A stretch of DNA of 64,000 nucleotides from Setomelanomma holmii. Its lineage: Eukaryota > Ascomycota > Dothideomycetes > Pleosporales > Phaeosphaeriaceae. The stretch lies in NCBI GenBank assembly GCA_010015745.1, contig ML978230.1, positions 62,001 through 126,000 on the forward strand, in the 5' to 3' direction. Each line of letters opens with the position of its first letter. The first letter of the stretch is position 1. The position numbers were made by a program, and so were the translations under genes. Shown here piece after piece: positions 34,391 to 45,110 of this stretch. The notes under the pieces are model-generated. The model was not told the origin of the DNA, did not search any database, and saw only the letters and a list, made by a program, of their open reading frames with translations.

Positions 34391-35354
34391 CTAAGAAGAG
34401 ATACCAATGACACCGCAGGCAGGACGAGTTCCAGCATTGCCAGTCTTCTTGGACTCGGCATGTCCGCCCTTGCCGAGATCGTCGGTGCCGGCGTGGACGA
34501 CGATGGTGCGCTGTTGGAGTGTCAGCTGTGTATGTAAGAGCGTAGAGTATAGACTTACGCCAACAACGCTGTCGGGACCGATCAGCTTGATGAGCTTGTC
34601 CTCGACGCTGCCCTCGGCGTTACCCTGGCCATCGGTCTTGAAGTTGCCCAAGTCACCAACGTGGCGCTCAGAATCTTCGGGAGCACCGTGCTCCTTGTTG
34701 TGAGGGTTGACTGTCGACTGTCAGCATTCTTGCTGCATAGAGTTCCCGAATATAGACATGTTGGACATACAGTGAGGCCCAGCGCTTGTGCAGCCGTTGG
34801 TGTTGTCGCCGAAAGCGTGCACGTGCATGCCACGCTCAGCGTTGGCGTCGTGACCGGTGATTTTCCATGAGATCTTGGTGTTGGAGGACTCGCTCTCCTG
34901 CTCGAAGGTGACGGTACCCTTGACGTTGGAGTCTCCACGGAGGACGGCGACTAGAGATCTGTCAGCGTGTGCTCTATCAGACATCTGCCTCGCATTCTCG
35001 ATGGCAATTGCTCGCGAATCCAGCATAGGAGAGCTCTTGACTCAGCCCTAGCCGTCTCGTGCGCCCACAAGGCTGGGTATGGATGCGCAAGCCATCAGGC
35101 CATCAGGGTATGGTGGTGAAGGGCGCTGATTGGAGCATGTCACCGCACTCTGACAGCAACAGGAAGAGCGTGGTATCCATCACAGTCCTCTGGTAGCTCC
35201 ATTGAGCCATACGGAGTGCATTCATAGCGTTTCGTTACGCTCCGGACGGCGTAGTGGACACAATGTGCTCAATTCCGCTCACTCCAAGTACCCACCTTGC
35301 CCAAGTCGGACAGCTTGTACAGGATCGGGGTGAGCACGTACCGGCTTTGACCAT
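34391..35354 (-). CDS. sod1: Cu/Zn superoxide dismutase
   Basis: Four exons, complement(34391..34510, 34559..34710, 34771..34950, 35342..35354), give 154 residues, the standard length. The first exon is only 13 nt (MVKA plus one base) and is followed by a 391-nt intron; later introns are 60 and 48 nt. The copper/zinc ligand block reads GMHVHAFGDNTNGCTSAGPHFN across exons 2 and 3, then HVGDLGN and IVVHAGTDDLG. The second signature GNAGTRPACGVIG contains the disulphide Cys and active-site Arg. The enzyme converts superoxide to peroxide and oxygen in the cytosol. No signal peptide is present. Exon phases all agree. Confidence 0.96.
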
Positions 35355-35794
35355 TGTGACGGTAATGTAAAAGTGTTTGATGGAATTGGTATGTTTAGTG
35401 TGTCTGTACAAGTTACAGTGAAGGAGTGAGATGAAAGAAGCAGACGTCGTAGAAGGTAGCTTTTCTCGGGACTCGATGCGGGGCTCTCGGAGTGACGCAA
35501 GACGCCAGGACCCGCAACAGCTCGCACTTGCCACGGCTGACAGCCGAGAACTAGGCCTAACGAATGATAAATCCAACATGACTGGGATTGCTTGTAACCA
35601 TCCTATCACAGTTTGAAGGAATGTTTTTATGACGTTCGCGCAGTGAGGTGATGTAGGTCATGTTTCATCTATGTGCATTTTGATATCTCAATCTTCCTAC
35701 AGTTGCAGAGCCCAGTCTCAATGATAGACGATTCAAGCACCAATGCAATCCATAACTTTCGTCACTTCGTCAACCCGCCGAAATCGGCACCACT
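35355..35794. promoter_or_regulatory. sod1 upstream / transaldolase downstream region
   Basis: 440 bp between two same-strand genes. It should contain the sod1 promoter and the transaldolase 3' end. No specific site is identified. Confidence 0.4.
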
Positions 35795-36978
35795 TTACGA
35801 TGAGATCTTCTTGCGGAGGATGTCCTTGAGCGTAACGGCATCAGCGGCGAATTTCGAGATACCCTCGCGGAGCTTCTCGACGGCCATCTGGTCCTCGTTG
35901 AAGTAGAAGCGGAACTCGGCCTCATCGTTGATGTAGCTCTTCTTCTCAATGTCGAGGTTGGTGGCGTCCTTTGCGTCGAGCTTCTGAGGAATCTCGTCTT
36001 GCGAGTTGTAGAGTTGCTCGAGCAGGTTGGGCTAAAAATGTTAGAAAATCACATCGCTCGCGACTAGAAATCACTTACCGCAATTGTGAGGTAGTCGCAA
36101 CCAGCAAGCTCGGTGACCTCGCCGATGCTCCTGAAAGAAGCACCCATGACAATTGTCTTGTAGCCGTACTTCTTGTAGTAGTTGAAGATGGCCTGGACGC
36201 TCTTGACACCTGGATCCTCCTCCTTGGTGTACTCCTTCTTGGTCGCGGCCTTGTACCAGTCGAGAATGCGGCCGACGAAGGGCGAAATCAGGAAAGCGCC
36301 GGCCTCAGCAGCAGCAATAGCCTGGACGAGGGAGAACATGAGGGTGAGGTTGGTGTTGATTCCGTACTTTGACTGCAGGATCTCGGCGGCCTTGATGCCT
36401 TCCCATGTTGATGCAATCTTGATGAGGATGCGCTCCTTGCCAATACCCTGCTCCTTGTACAGCTGTGCATGGTCAATGGAGTGTTCAGTCAATGTTCTAG
36501 GCGCGACATACGTCAATGATGCGGAGTGCCTTATTCACTGAAGCCTCAGTGTCGAAGGAGAAGCGCGCGTCGACCTCTGTCGAGACCTTGCCGGGGATGA
36601 TCTTGAGGATCTCCTTGCCAAACTGTACGAGGAGGTTGTCCAGTGTGGCATCGACCTGCTTGTCTAGATCACCGCCATGCTTCTTGCCGTACTCGACAGC
36701 AGCATCGATGAGCTTCGCGTACTCGGGCTTCTTGGAGGCGGCGAGGATCAAGGACGGGTTGGTGGTGGCATCCTGTGGGTTGTACTTGTCGATGGTCGCA
36801 AAGTCACCAGAGTCGCAGACGACAACCTGCGCAGGGCTGTTAGCAATTGTTCCGTGTTTCTTTCGATGCAGGGCTGCGGTGATATCTCCGAACGCTCCGG
36901 TGGTGAAGTACGCGCTCGAAGCATGGTGGGGCCACTTACGGTGCCAGTGGCCTTCAATTGATCGAGAGAGCTAGGCAT
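35795..36978 (-). CDS. tal1: transaldolase
   Basis: Four exons, complement(35795..36031, 36079..36462, 36512..36826, 36940..36978), give 324 residues, the normal size of eukaryotic transaldolase. Family signatures are DATTNPSLI near residue 31 and the Schiff-base region ILIKIASTWEGIKAA in exon 3 with the catalytic Lys. Also present are NLTLMFSLVQAIAAAEAG and GASFRSIGEV. The enzyme moves a dihydroxyacetone unit between sugar phosphates in the non-oxidative pentose phosphate pathway, in the cytosol. All introns are GT-AG (113, 49 and 47 nt) with consistent phase; the last acceptor is TTTTTAG. Confidence 0.97.
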
Positions 36979-38443
36979 GATGGGTAGGTTGTGTATTTTA
37001 GGGTTTTGTGTGCAGGAGGAAGTAATTCACAGCTGTTATGAGTGTGAAGAGGAGTCGGAGTATTTGTTGGGAGCGTCTGCGTGGGCGGGATAGCTTTCCA
37101 TATGGCTGCCCCTCGATGCCCCGCCAGGCCAGAAAAAGCGCGTCACAGGTGGCGAGCCCATCCACAAACGGCCGGGAAAACAAACCAGGCACTGATAGGG
37201 CCGCCGCTGAGCTCGGAATTGCATCAATCAGCGCATCGTATGTTGTAGTAAGCAGACCCTGCGCCATCACCTGGTGGAATGTTGCGCACTGCTTCCACGG
37301 CCGTCCGCCTGTCAGGGCTCTCGCCGCAGCAGCCCGGATGGTTCTACGCAATGTTTACCAAATGCTGCAATGGGCTGGAGCGCGCCTGCTGCACCAGCTC
37401 GGGCGCCTCTTTCCCATTTTGCCCGCGACGCAGGCGCATCCGCCGTTCTCCCACCGGATGCATCGTGAGAAAATTTGACTCTACGAGGACTCCGGGCCAC
37501 TGTCACCCGCGCCAAGCCGCTCCATAGCCGGTCCAGTATCTCCGTTACGGCTTTTGCTCTGCACCTCCGTCTCTATAGCGACATCGGTGGTTATGCCGCT
37601 CGCCGCGAGCGAGGCTGATGTTGATTGCTCAACAACACGACCCAGAGCTGCGAGAATGTGCACGTGGCTGCAGAAAGGACACTATCACCGCGGGCCCTTT
37701 CTCCGATGGAGACATCGTCGATTAGCGATGTTGATGCATTTTCTCCTGTCCAGCATACAACTAACACTCGCACTACCAACAATCGGGATTGCATCGTGTC
37801 ACGACGACGATCGTGACCATGGTACTTCACAAGCGAGAACTCATCTTCGATACAACCCTGTAGCCAATCAACACCTCCATTCATCCCTTGGACCATTGAC
37901 AATTGGACACTTTCAGCCCGTTTGTCGTCTTCTGGCGCCTTCGCTTTCCTTCATTCAATGGACCCTGCAGTACTAGCGACCCCTCTGCCACTGTGCTAAC
38001 CATCGCAAGATCTTCGTACCACCCAACCATATCTCTAGTCCAAAGTCCATACAGCTCACCACACTTACAAAATGCCTAGGCTACCCAATGTCGAGGTTGA
38101 GGGCGGGACAAAGTACAAATCTTCTTAGGTTGAGGCAACCGTCAGGTCGCACATATCCCTTTAGCGAGTTCGGGCAGTTTTTAGCCATCATCGTAGAGAG
38201 CGAGTCTCTGCATGCGCACATCGGGAAACTCCTGACGAAGTGGACTCGGAAAAATAGTAGAAGCGAGTTACTCTACGCTGCGAAATACTCTAGTCTGAAC
38301 CATGGCGAGAGATTTGCGAACTCGAACCCCAGAGGCGCTGGCACAAAGCTCCCTTGTACACCATGACACTGCATTGGGGTTTCTTCGCTGTCTCATCTTG
38401 TCTTGCTTCATCAATTTTCTCATCACTTCATCGACCTCGCAAA
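36979..38443. other. 1.5-kb divergent intergenic region
   Basis: Lies between the transaldolase (-) and arginine-decarboxylase-like (+) starts and carries both promoters. No convincing frame is present. A C/T/A-rich leader precedes the 38444 ATG. Confidence 0.45.
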
Positions 38444-39991
38444 ATGTACACCTTCCTTCTAGACAACTCGTCCCCCCTCACTCCTCCAGCGGACTTTTAT
38501 CTGAGGCCTGCCGATGACGGTCAAAATGCCTTTGCAGGCATGATTCTGCCACGGCAACAACCTCCAGTTCATCCTCCAGCTGGCAAAGGGGACGACTTCG
38601 ATGAGTGCGAGCAGAACCATGAGCCTTACACGTTGGAGTTCATCGTGGAAAACGACAAATTGCTGTGGAATGAGGTGCCGCTTATGCAGCTGGTCGAGCA
38701 GTATGGCACGCCACTGAAGCTCACTTATCTGCCTAAGATCTCCGAGCAAATCCAGCAGGCCAAGTCGATGTTCAAAAGCGCGATGAAACGTCACAACTAT
38801 CGAAGCAAATACACCTATTGCTATCCAACAAAGAGCTCGCATTTTCGCTTCGTGCTGGACGAGGTGCTAAGAAATCGTGTACATCTTGAGACATCATCTA
38901 CTGTCGATATCACGATTGTGGAAGACTTGTATCGCAGAGGGAAGATCAGTCGCAGCACATATGTTGTTTGCAATGGCAACAAGCAACATCAGTACACGGA
39001 TCGAATTTGCGAGCTGCTCGAGAATGGCTTCAATGTTATTCCGGTGTTAGACAGTCCCAGAGAATTAGGCGCATACGCGAGCCTGGATAACGACACAATC
39101 AATATAGGCATCCGTGTCGCAACCGACGAGCCACCTGGATTATCCTTCCGTACCTCTCGACTGGGTGTAAGATACAGTGAAATCAGCACCCTCTACCGCA
39201 CCAGGATTCAGAACGATACCAAATTCAGGCTGAAAATGCTACACTTCTTCGTGGATAGTGGCGTGCGCGACTCCCCGTACTACTGGTCCGAATTCTCTTG
39301 TTTTGTGTACAAATATTGCGAACTTCGCAAGATATGTGTAGATCTTGATAGCATCAATATCGGCGGCGGTCTTCCCATTGCCCGCTCTCTGAATTTCTCA
39401 TACGACTACGAAGCGATCATCGATCGCATCATTGAACTCATCGCAAGCGTTTGCGCACGACACAACGTCCCTGTTCCGCACCTGTTCACCGAGTTTGGAA
39501 GTTACACCGTCGGCGAGAGTGGAGCTGCCATATACGAAGTCACCGAGCAGAAACAACAAAATGCTAAAGAAGCATGGTGCATGATCGATGGATCCTTCAT
39601 CACTCAGCTACCAGATACATGGGCTACCCAACAGGACTTCGTTTGCCTGCCTCTAAACAACTGGAGTAGTCCTCAGCGTAAGGTCATGCTCGGAGGGATG
39701 ACATGCGACTCGAAGGACTACTATCCAACGAGTGACAACATCTCGGGCGTCAATCTTCCAGAGTTCGACGAAGACGAACAGAAACAATACGTTGGACTCT
39801 TTCATACTGGAGCTTATCAAGAAGCGCTAGGCGGATATGGAGGCATATCCCATTGCTTGATCCCCACGCCCAAGCACGTTCTTATCGACAGCAACGGAAA
39901 AGGAGGCTGGACCAGTCACGTCTTTGCCCCCGAACAAGAAAGTGGAGACATGTTGCGCTATCTAGGCTATTCTTCCGCGTCTAACATTTGA
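38444..39991 (+). CDS. speA-like: bacterial-type PLP-dependent arginine decarboxylase
   Basis: An intronless frame gives 515 residues from the ATG at 38444 (context CAAAATG). An in-frame ATG at 38363 would add 27 hydrophobic-basic residues. The first 60 residues are extra to bacterial relatives. The rest matches the fold III decarboxylase of the SpeA/Bacteroidetes arginine decarboxylase type almost end to end: YCYPTKSSHF with the PLP Lys at 130, HLETSS, SRLGVRY, LKMLHFFVDSGVRD, NIGGGLPI (phosphate loop), FTEFGSYTVGESG, MIDGSFITQLPDTWA, GGMTCDSKDYY with the catalytic Cys, and TGAYQEALGGYGG. The predicted reaction is arginine to agmatine. Fungi normally make putrescine with ornithine decarboxylase, so the gene is unusual. 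Substrate is inferred. Confidence 0.88.
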   Translation: MYTFLLDNSSPLTPPADFYLRPADDGQNAFAGMILPRQQPPVHPPAGKGDDFDECEQNHEPYTLEFIVENDKLLWNEVPLMQLVEQYGTPLKLTYLPKISEQIQQAKSMFKSAMKRHNYRSKYTYCYPTKSSHFRFVLDEVLRNRVHLETSSTVDITIVEDLYRRGKISRSTYVVCNGNKQHQYTDRICELLENGFNVIPVLDSPRELGAYASLDNDTINIGIRVATDEPPGLSFRTSRLGVRYSEISTLYRTRIQNDTKFRLKMLHFFVDSGVRDSPYYWSEFSCFVYKYCELRKICVDLDSINIGGGLPIARSLNFSYDYEAIIDRIIELIASVCARHNVPVPHLFTEFGSYTVGESGAAIYEVTEQKQQNAKEAWCMIDGSFITQLPDTWATQQDFVCLPLNNWSSPQRKVMLGGMTCDSKDYYPTSDNISGVNLPEFDEDEQKQYVGLFHTGAYQEALGGYGGISHCLIPTPKHVLIDSNGKGGWTSHVFAPEQESGDMLRYLGYSSASNI

Positions 39992-40242
39992 CAAGGTTGC
40001 GTCCATTTGCGCAGCAAATCCAGCAATGTCCGCAATCGTCCGTTTACACCTCTTCAAGCCTATACCAAAGCATGACTATATTCACATCACTACTGTAGAT
40101 TGACTAACTGGTAATATGATCGCAAGGAGTATCCCAGATATGTAGTGCACTCCGTCTCTCTCCTCCCATGACCGTCAAGGAACTTGAGCAAAACCCTTCA
40201 AATGATCACAAACTACTGCTATATCTGGCCTTCATCACCATC

Positions 40243-41313
40243 CTACAGCTTTGCTCCCCATCCAGGCCGCCCCAACCACCCGAAAACCTCCTCATACTGC
40301 TTCTCCAAATTACTCACGGTATGCCCACTCCCACTCGGCCCAGGATCATTCAGCGCCTCCACCAACCTCGTCTGCCTCGCTCCAATCTCCAGTATCTTCC
40401 CACCTCCCAACTCCTCTTCCTCCACACACCTCAGCATCCCCTCAGCAACTTCTTCAGGCGTCGCCCACTCGTCCTTGGACTCGTCGAGGAACGTCATTTT
40501 CTCCGGATGTTCAGTCCACAGCGGCGTCTTGATTACGCCGGGCGCTACGCCATTAACGCGGATTCCTAGCCGTGCGTCGAGCGGTCCGAAAGAGCGGATA
40601 AAGCCGTTCATAGCATGTTTCGCAGCGACGTAGATGGGTGTGTTGAAATTTGGATTTTGTCCTGCTACACTACTAATAATCACCACCCTCTTCGGATTCG
40701 TGGGTGAGACTTTCTCAACGCCAGCCGGTGGGTTCAAAAAGTGCGCAATCGCGAGTTGAGTCGCGCGAATCGGATGCACAACGTTGATGTCGAGACTGGC
40801 ATATCGGCCACCGGATACGGAGTCGCGCGACGCAGACTCGGGGACGCCAGGTGGGTGCCAGAAATTACTCCAGTGCGGGTCGTAGATGCCTGCGCCGGGG
40901 CAGAGGATATCGATGTGGCTGAATTCGCGGATGGCGGTTTCGAACATGTGGGATAGTTGGGGCCAATCTGTAACGTCGGTTTTACAGAATACAGCTCTGG
41001 GACCAGTTTTTTGCTTTGAAGAGTATGTCTCGACGAGTTTCTGGGCTTCAGGGCGGAGAGAGAGATCGGCTAGGAGGACGCTGCATCCTTTTTGGAGGAG
41101 GAGGGCTGCGAAGGAGAAGTTTATGCCTGTTGATCATCAACTGTTTGTACTTCCCGTGGCACGGCGGGTCAATTATGATATATCAGTAGAGAGGAGTATA
41201 ATAGACATCAACATACCAGACCCAGCACCCGTAACAATCGCCGTCTTCCCCTTGACATTATAACCAGCCGAGCGCTCCGTCTCGTTCTTGAGTCCAGGTT
41301 GTCGTGCGGCCAT
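40243..41313 (-). CDS. short-chain dehydrogenase/reductase
   Basis: Two exons, complement(40243..41126, 41217..41313), give 326 residues; the 90-nt intron splits a Gly codon in the cofactor loop. The nucleotide motif is TGAGSGGI (residues 28-35), and DVTDWPQL marks the adenine-ring site. A PGAG variant replaces the usual NNAG. The active-site set is Ser at about 184 (VVIISSVAG), Tyr 198 and Lys 202 (YVAAK). The sequence resembles 15-hydroxyprostaglandin-dehydrogenase-like fungal enzymes of the classical SDR family. Substrate is unknown. No targeting signal is visible. It is convergent with the arginine-decarboxylase-like gene, 251 bp apart. Confidence 0.92.
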
Positions 41314-42209
41314 CTTGACGTGCTTCCTCACGCTCTATCACTATCAATGTCAAGAAAGGATGTGAAGATGATGAACAACAATGAAGTACATATGCACCAG
41401 GGGAACGATTCCAAAATCTATTCGAGAACGAGCCATTACTTGTATGCATATCCACAAGCCTCTACACGCGTGTATGTGCCCATGTGGGGCCGGAATACCA
41501 GATGCGGAATCGGGGGTGTCGAAATCGTAGGGTAAGCACGGTAAGTTCTGGCTCGGTTGTCATTCAACCGGGGGTGCGCTCCGGTCCTCGAAGGAAGGTT
41601 TGCCGAGCAGTTGCTGAGGGGAGAGTGCGTGACATCAAAATTCGCGAGATAGTATTCCAAGGTCCAAGGTTAGTCTGCATTGAGTATTCGCGTTCGTTCG
41701 TGTAAGGTGGATCTGGGCTGTTTTTGGTTCGAAATGCTGCAGCTTTTCGTGTGTAGAGGTAGCGGGTGAAAAGCCTCGTATAATATCCGCAAACTTGGAG
41801 GTTGTCACGACCTGGGACTTTATCCAACAACCTTCACACCTTATGCGAGCACCTCCGGCTACGAAGTAATGTCTATCGATTTATACTTGGCATGAAGAGG
41901 CGTCCCGTAAATTGTACGAAAAGGCGCGCGAAAGCAGATGACAACGAGCTTCTGGTTTATTGCCCTTTGCGGTTGACCAGCTCTCCAGGACGCCTTTGTT
42001 CATAGTTTTGACTTCTTTTTATTTCTTTCGAGTGGTATACTAGCTATGCTGGTAATGCTCTCTCTTCTCCTTCTCCTTCTTCTTCTTCTTCTTCTTCTTC
42101 TTCTTCTTCTTCTTCTTCTTCCTCTTCCTCTTCCTCTTCCTCTTCTTCCTCTTCTTCTTCCTCTTCTTCCTCTTTTTCTTCCTCTTCTTCTTCCTCTTCT
42201 TCTTCCTCT

Positions 42210-42241
<32 letters not shown>

Positions 42242-42339
42242 AGTCCTCTAGGGATATCAAATGCTCCTAGCCATGCGTATGCCAGCCTCCGAATCTCTGC
42301 TTACTCCGGATACCATGCCATTCACACCATTGAGGCATC
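41314..42339. other. 1.0-kb intergenic region
   Basis: Promoter side of the dehydrogenase gene, ending in a CTT-rich microsatellite next to the 3' end of the acyltransferase gene. No supportable frame. Confidence 0.5.
42061..42241. repeat. CTT/CCTCTT polypyrimidine microsatellite
   Basis: About 180 bp of nearly pure C/T on the plus strand. It opens with a long CTT run and then mixes CTT and CCTCTT units. The in-frame poly-Leu reading is an artefact of the repeat. Confidence 0.95.
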
Positions 42340-43338
42340 CTAATATCTCTTCCTTAGCTCCCGTGTCCCAGCATCAACTCCCGGCGCAGCCGGCAAAGGC
42401 GCGCCATTCCCTTGCCCAGTGACATGCGATAACCGTATCAGCTCATCCAACATGACCTTCCTTGTCTTCTCCACCAAATCGTCGACATCCTCTTTCCCCA
42501 ATCCCTTGGTCGGAATGGGCGGCAGTACGCTAACATCCACGATGCCTGGCGCGACCCGCTTCTTCTTGGTGTCGAACACGTTTGAGTAGTTCGCGCAGAC
42601 GACCGGGACGATCGGGACTTGCGCATCGATGGCGAGGTGAAAGGCGCCCTTCTTGAAGGGCAACAGCATGGGCTCGGAGGCGTAGGATCGCGTGCCTTCG
42701 GGAAAGATGAAGACGGATTGGCGCTCTTTGCGCATGGTGACGACGGCATTGTCGAACGTGGTGCGGGCTTGTGTGCGGTTGGCGCGGTCGATGAAGACGG
42801 TTTTGGAGAGGGCCACTAGGAAATCTTGTTAGCATCGCATGCCATCGCCGTCGCAGGCTTCTACATATACAGCAAACTTACTGAACCACCCCAAGAACGG
42901 CGTCCACTTCAAGCTCTTCTTCGCCGTGACGCTACACCACTTGGGAAACATGCAGCCCAGCATCAACACATCCAGCTCCGTCTGGTGATTTCCCACAAAC
43001 ACCACCGGCCGCATACCCAGCGCTTCCTCACCACTGACGCCACCCTCTCTCTTCATGCTCCCCGTGATACGGAACGTCACGCCCGTCGCCAGCCACATGG
43101 TCCACTTGTATGCCCGTCCTGTGGTCCATTGCGACATGCCGCCATGTGCGAGGCAGCGCAGGACTATACTCGCAAACACGCCGTACAGCGAACATGACAG
43201 CAGGAGGATGACAGACGCTATGCTGAAGGCGTAGTAGGATACGACTTGTGCGGGTCCCTTGGGCAGGACAAGTGCAATGATGCGGAGGAACATTATGAGC
43301 GCGGTTGGAGTGGCCGTCAGCCAGAGTAGCCAGTGCAT
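42340..43338 (-). CDS. 1-acyl-sn-glycerol-3-phosphate acyltransferase
   Basis: Two exons, complement(42340..42815, 42882..43338), give 310 residues. Two or three hydrophobic segments fill the first 65 residues, anchoring it in the endoplasmic reticulum. The PlsC motifs are in order: NHQTELD (catalytic His and Asp, motif I), the FIDR block after the intron, FPEGTRS (motif III), and VPIVPVV (motif IV). The enzyme turns lysophosphatidic acid into phosphatidic acid in glycerolipid synthesis, as yeast Slc1 does. The intron (66 nt) is GT-AG and splits a Met codon. The start ATG at 43338 is directly before a hydrophobic run. Confidence 0.94.
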
Positions 43339-44315
43339 TGCGCCCTGTTGTATTGGTGTGCTCGCTCGTGTCGCGGAGATGGTGCGTTACGTGCAGGTGT
43401 GCGAGCGAGACTGGGGCTATATCGTGCACCGCATACGGTGCTCGCGTGTCGAAGAGCGGTTCAAGACCAAAATTGCAACGCACAGCTTCGGCAGTGACGT
43501 TGCTTGTTGTGGGCTGAGGCAGAAAGTCGGTGGGGTCAACTTTTTTCGCCTAAGGAAGCTTGCTGCGAACCTCGGCGCTTCGCTAAGCTTTGGCGTGGGA
43601 TGCGAGAGGTGCTCCACAGTGAGCTTGTCTGTCAACGGCTGGCTTCAATGGAGGATTGGAAGTGACGATTGGAATCGTGGAAAGGTCAGCGTGGATCTGA
43701 AGTACGACTCGAGGAAGAGTCTGGGGAAAGGTCATTCAGGCCATGTCTCATTGGTCCCATGCACCGTCCGCAATGTACTCGGACGCGTGACTTGCAAACC
43801 GTTCACTAAAGCCCGTTCATGAGACCGGTTGCTGGGGGCCTAGCGTCACTCGTGGGTGGAGAATTCGAGAGGACGCTGCTTCTCACATGCAAGTCATGAT
43901 CATGCCAAATGGCTGTGGGGTGCAAAACGTCGTTCGAGGGATTAACATCACCAGGTGGTGCAATAATCCATGCGCTCTTAGAGACAAAAGTATCTAAACT
44001 TATCCAGGAGTCTGTAAGCCGTGTGTTTTGCAATGGGTTTGGCAAGCGCTGCACACGAATCGTTGCACGACTCTGCGTAGAGATCCATTATGCTCTGTCT
44101 TATGCTAAAGAGTGTCTACATATATATTCATAAAGTCGTCTGCCTCATCCTATCGCCGCGAATCGGCATAAGCTTCGTGCTCGCGCTCGAGTGCATCATC
44201 TCTCAGCAAAGCCCCCCGCCCCGTCAAAAAGCGATTGTTAGAGGGCATCAGCCCAACCTTCTGCTCCGCATGTTTCTCGTCCGATCCAGAATCTACGCGT
44301 CGTAAGCGTTCCGTC
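43339..44315. other. 1.0-kb intergenic region
   Basis: Contains the acyltransferase promoter and the 3' end of the next minus-strand gene. Short frames on the plus strand lack recognisable content. Confidence 0.5.
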
Positions 44316-45110
44316 TCATTTCTCAATCGAGTTCGCCGAGTCCGCGCGTGTCGTACCTTTCCGTTGCTTCAGCCAAGCCATCGTTGTTACACCAAACGCG
44401 ATAATGTCGACGATAAAAATAGGTAGCAACATCCAACGCCAAGCCACCATGTTTGTAACCTTGGAGTCGATCTCGTCGCGCTTGTCCGAGTCCGTGAGGG
44501 GAAGTTCGAGGACGGCTTTGAACCAGGTTTCGGGTGTCCACTTGTGTTCAGCATAGTTGACGCCTTGGTTGTTGGCGGCGACGGGCGCGCGAATGTGTTG
44601 GTCGTTTGTTTGGTAGGTTACAGCGAAGACGAAAATGAAGGCGGTAAGAGTGAAGAGCACGGCGAGGAACTGGAGGATCAAGAGAGCCGTCAGTGTCTTG
44701 TGAGGTCGCTGTGCTGTCGTCAATATCTCGAAGACAAGTTGAAGTTAGGATCTGCTTACAGTGGGTTTCCTCACCCTCCAGGCAACAAACATCCCGAATA
44801 GGCCGAGAAAGAATCCATAACCCGCGACACCATTGCTTTCATGGCCCTGGTCCGCCCACATGTGCGCAGGCTCGACGTTCAGGTTGAACGGGCCGCCTTC
44901 GTAATCTATTCGATAGCTGTGAACATTGTGCTTTTGGTCGAGAAGCCATCCAACCATAGAACTGATAAGTCCCAAGTTGGCGATCGAGAGCGCTGAAAGG
45001 ACGACATTCGAGATTAGGAGCGGCCAGAATAGCGAATTCGTTGAAGTCGACCTCGAAATTGTGGATGCTTGCGCGGGCGCTGCGCGGTGAAAGTACTGTG
45101 CAATCCCCAT
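44316..45110 (-). CDS. four-TM hypothetical membrane protein
   Basis: Two exons, complement(44316..44708, 44760..45110), give 247 residues; the 51-nt intron is phase 0. Four hydrophobic segments lie at about 27-55 (LFWPLLISNVVLSALSIANL), 94-112 (GYGFFLGLFGMFVAW), 125-150 (LILQFLAVLFTLTAFIFVF) and 212-235 (LLPIFIVDIIAFGVTTMAW). Polar loops join the pairs, and the second loop is rich in acidic and aromatic residues. The layout looks like a fungal tetraspan plasma-membrane protein, but I do not recognise a named family. The C-terminus is short and cytosolic-looking. Confidence 0.72.

Noticed and set aside
42046..42270. Poly-leucine open frame
   Set aside because: Produced entirely by the CTT-rich microsatellite.
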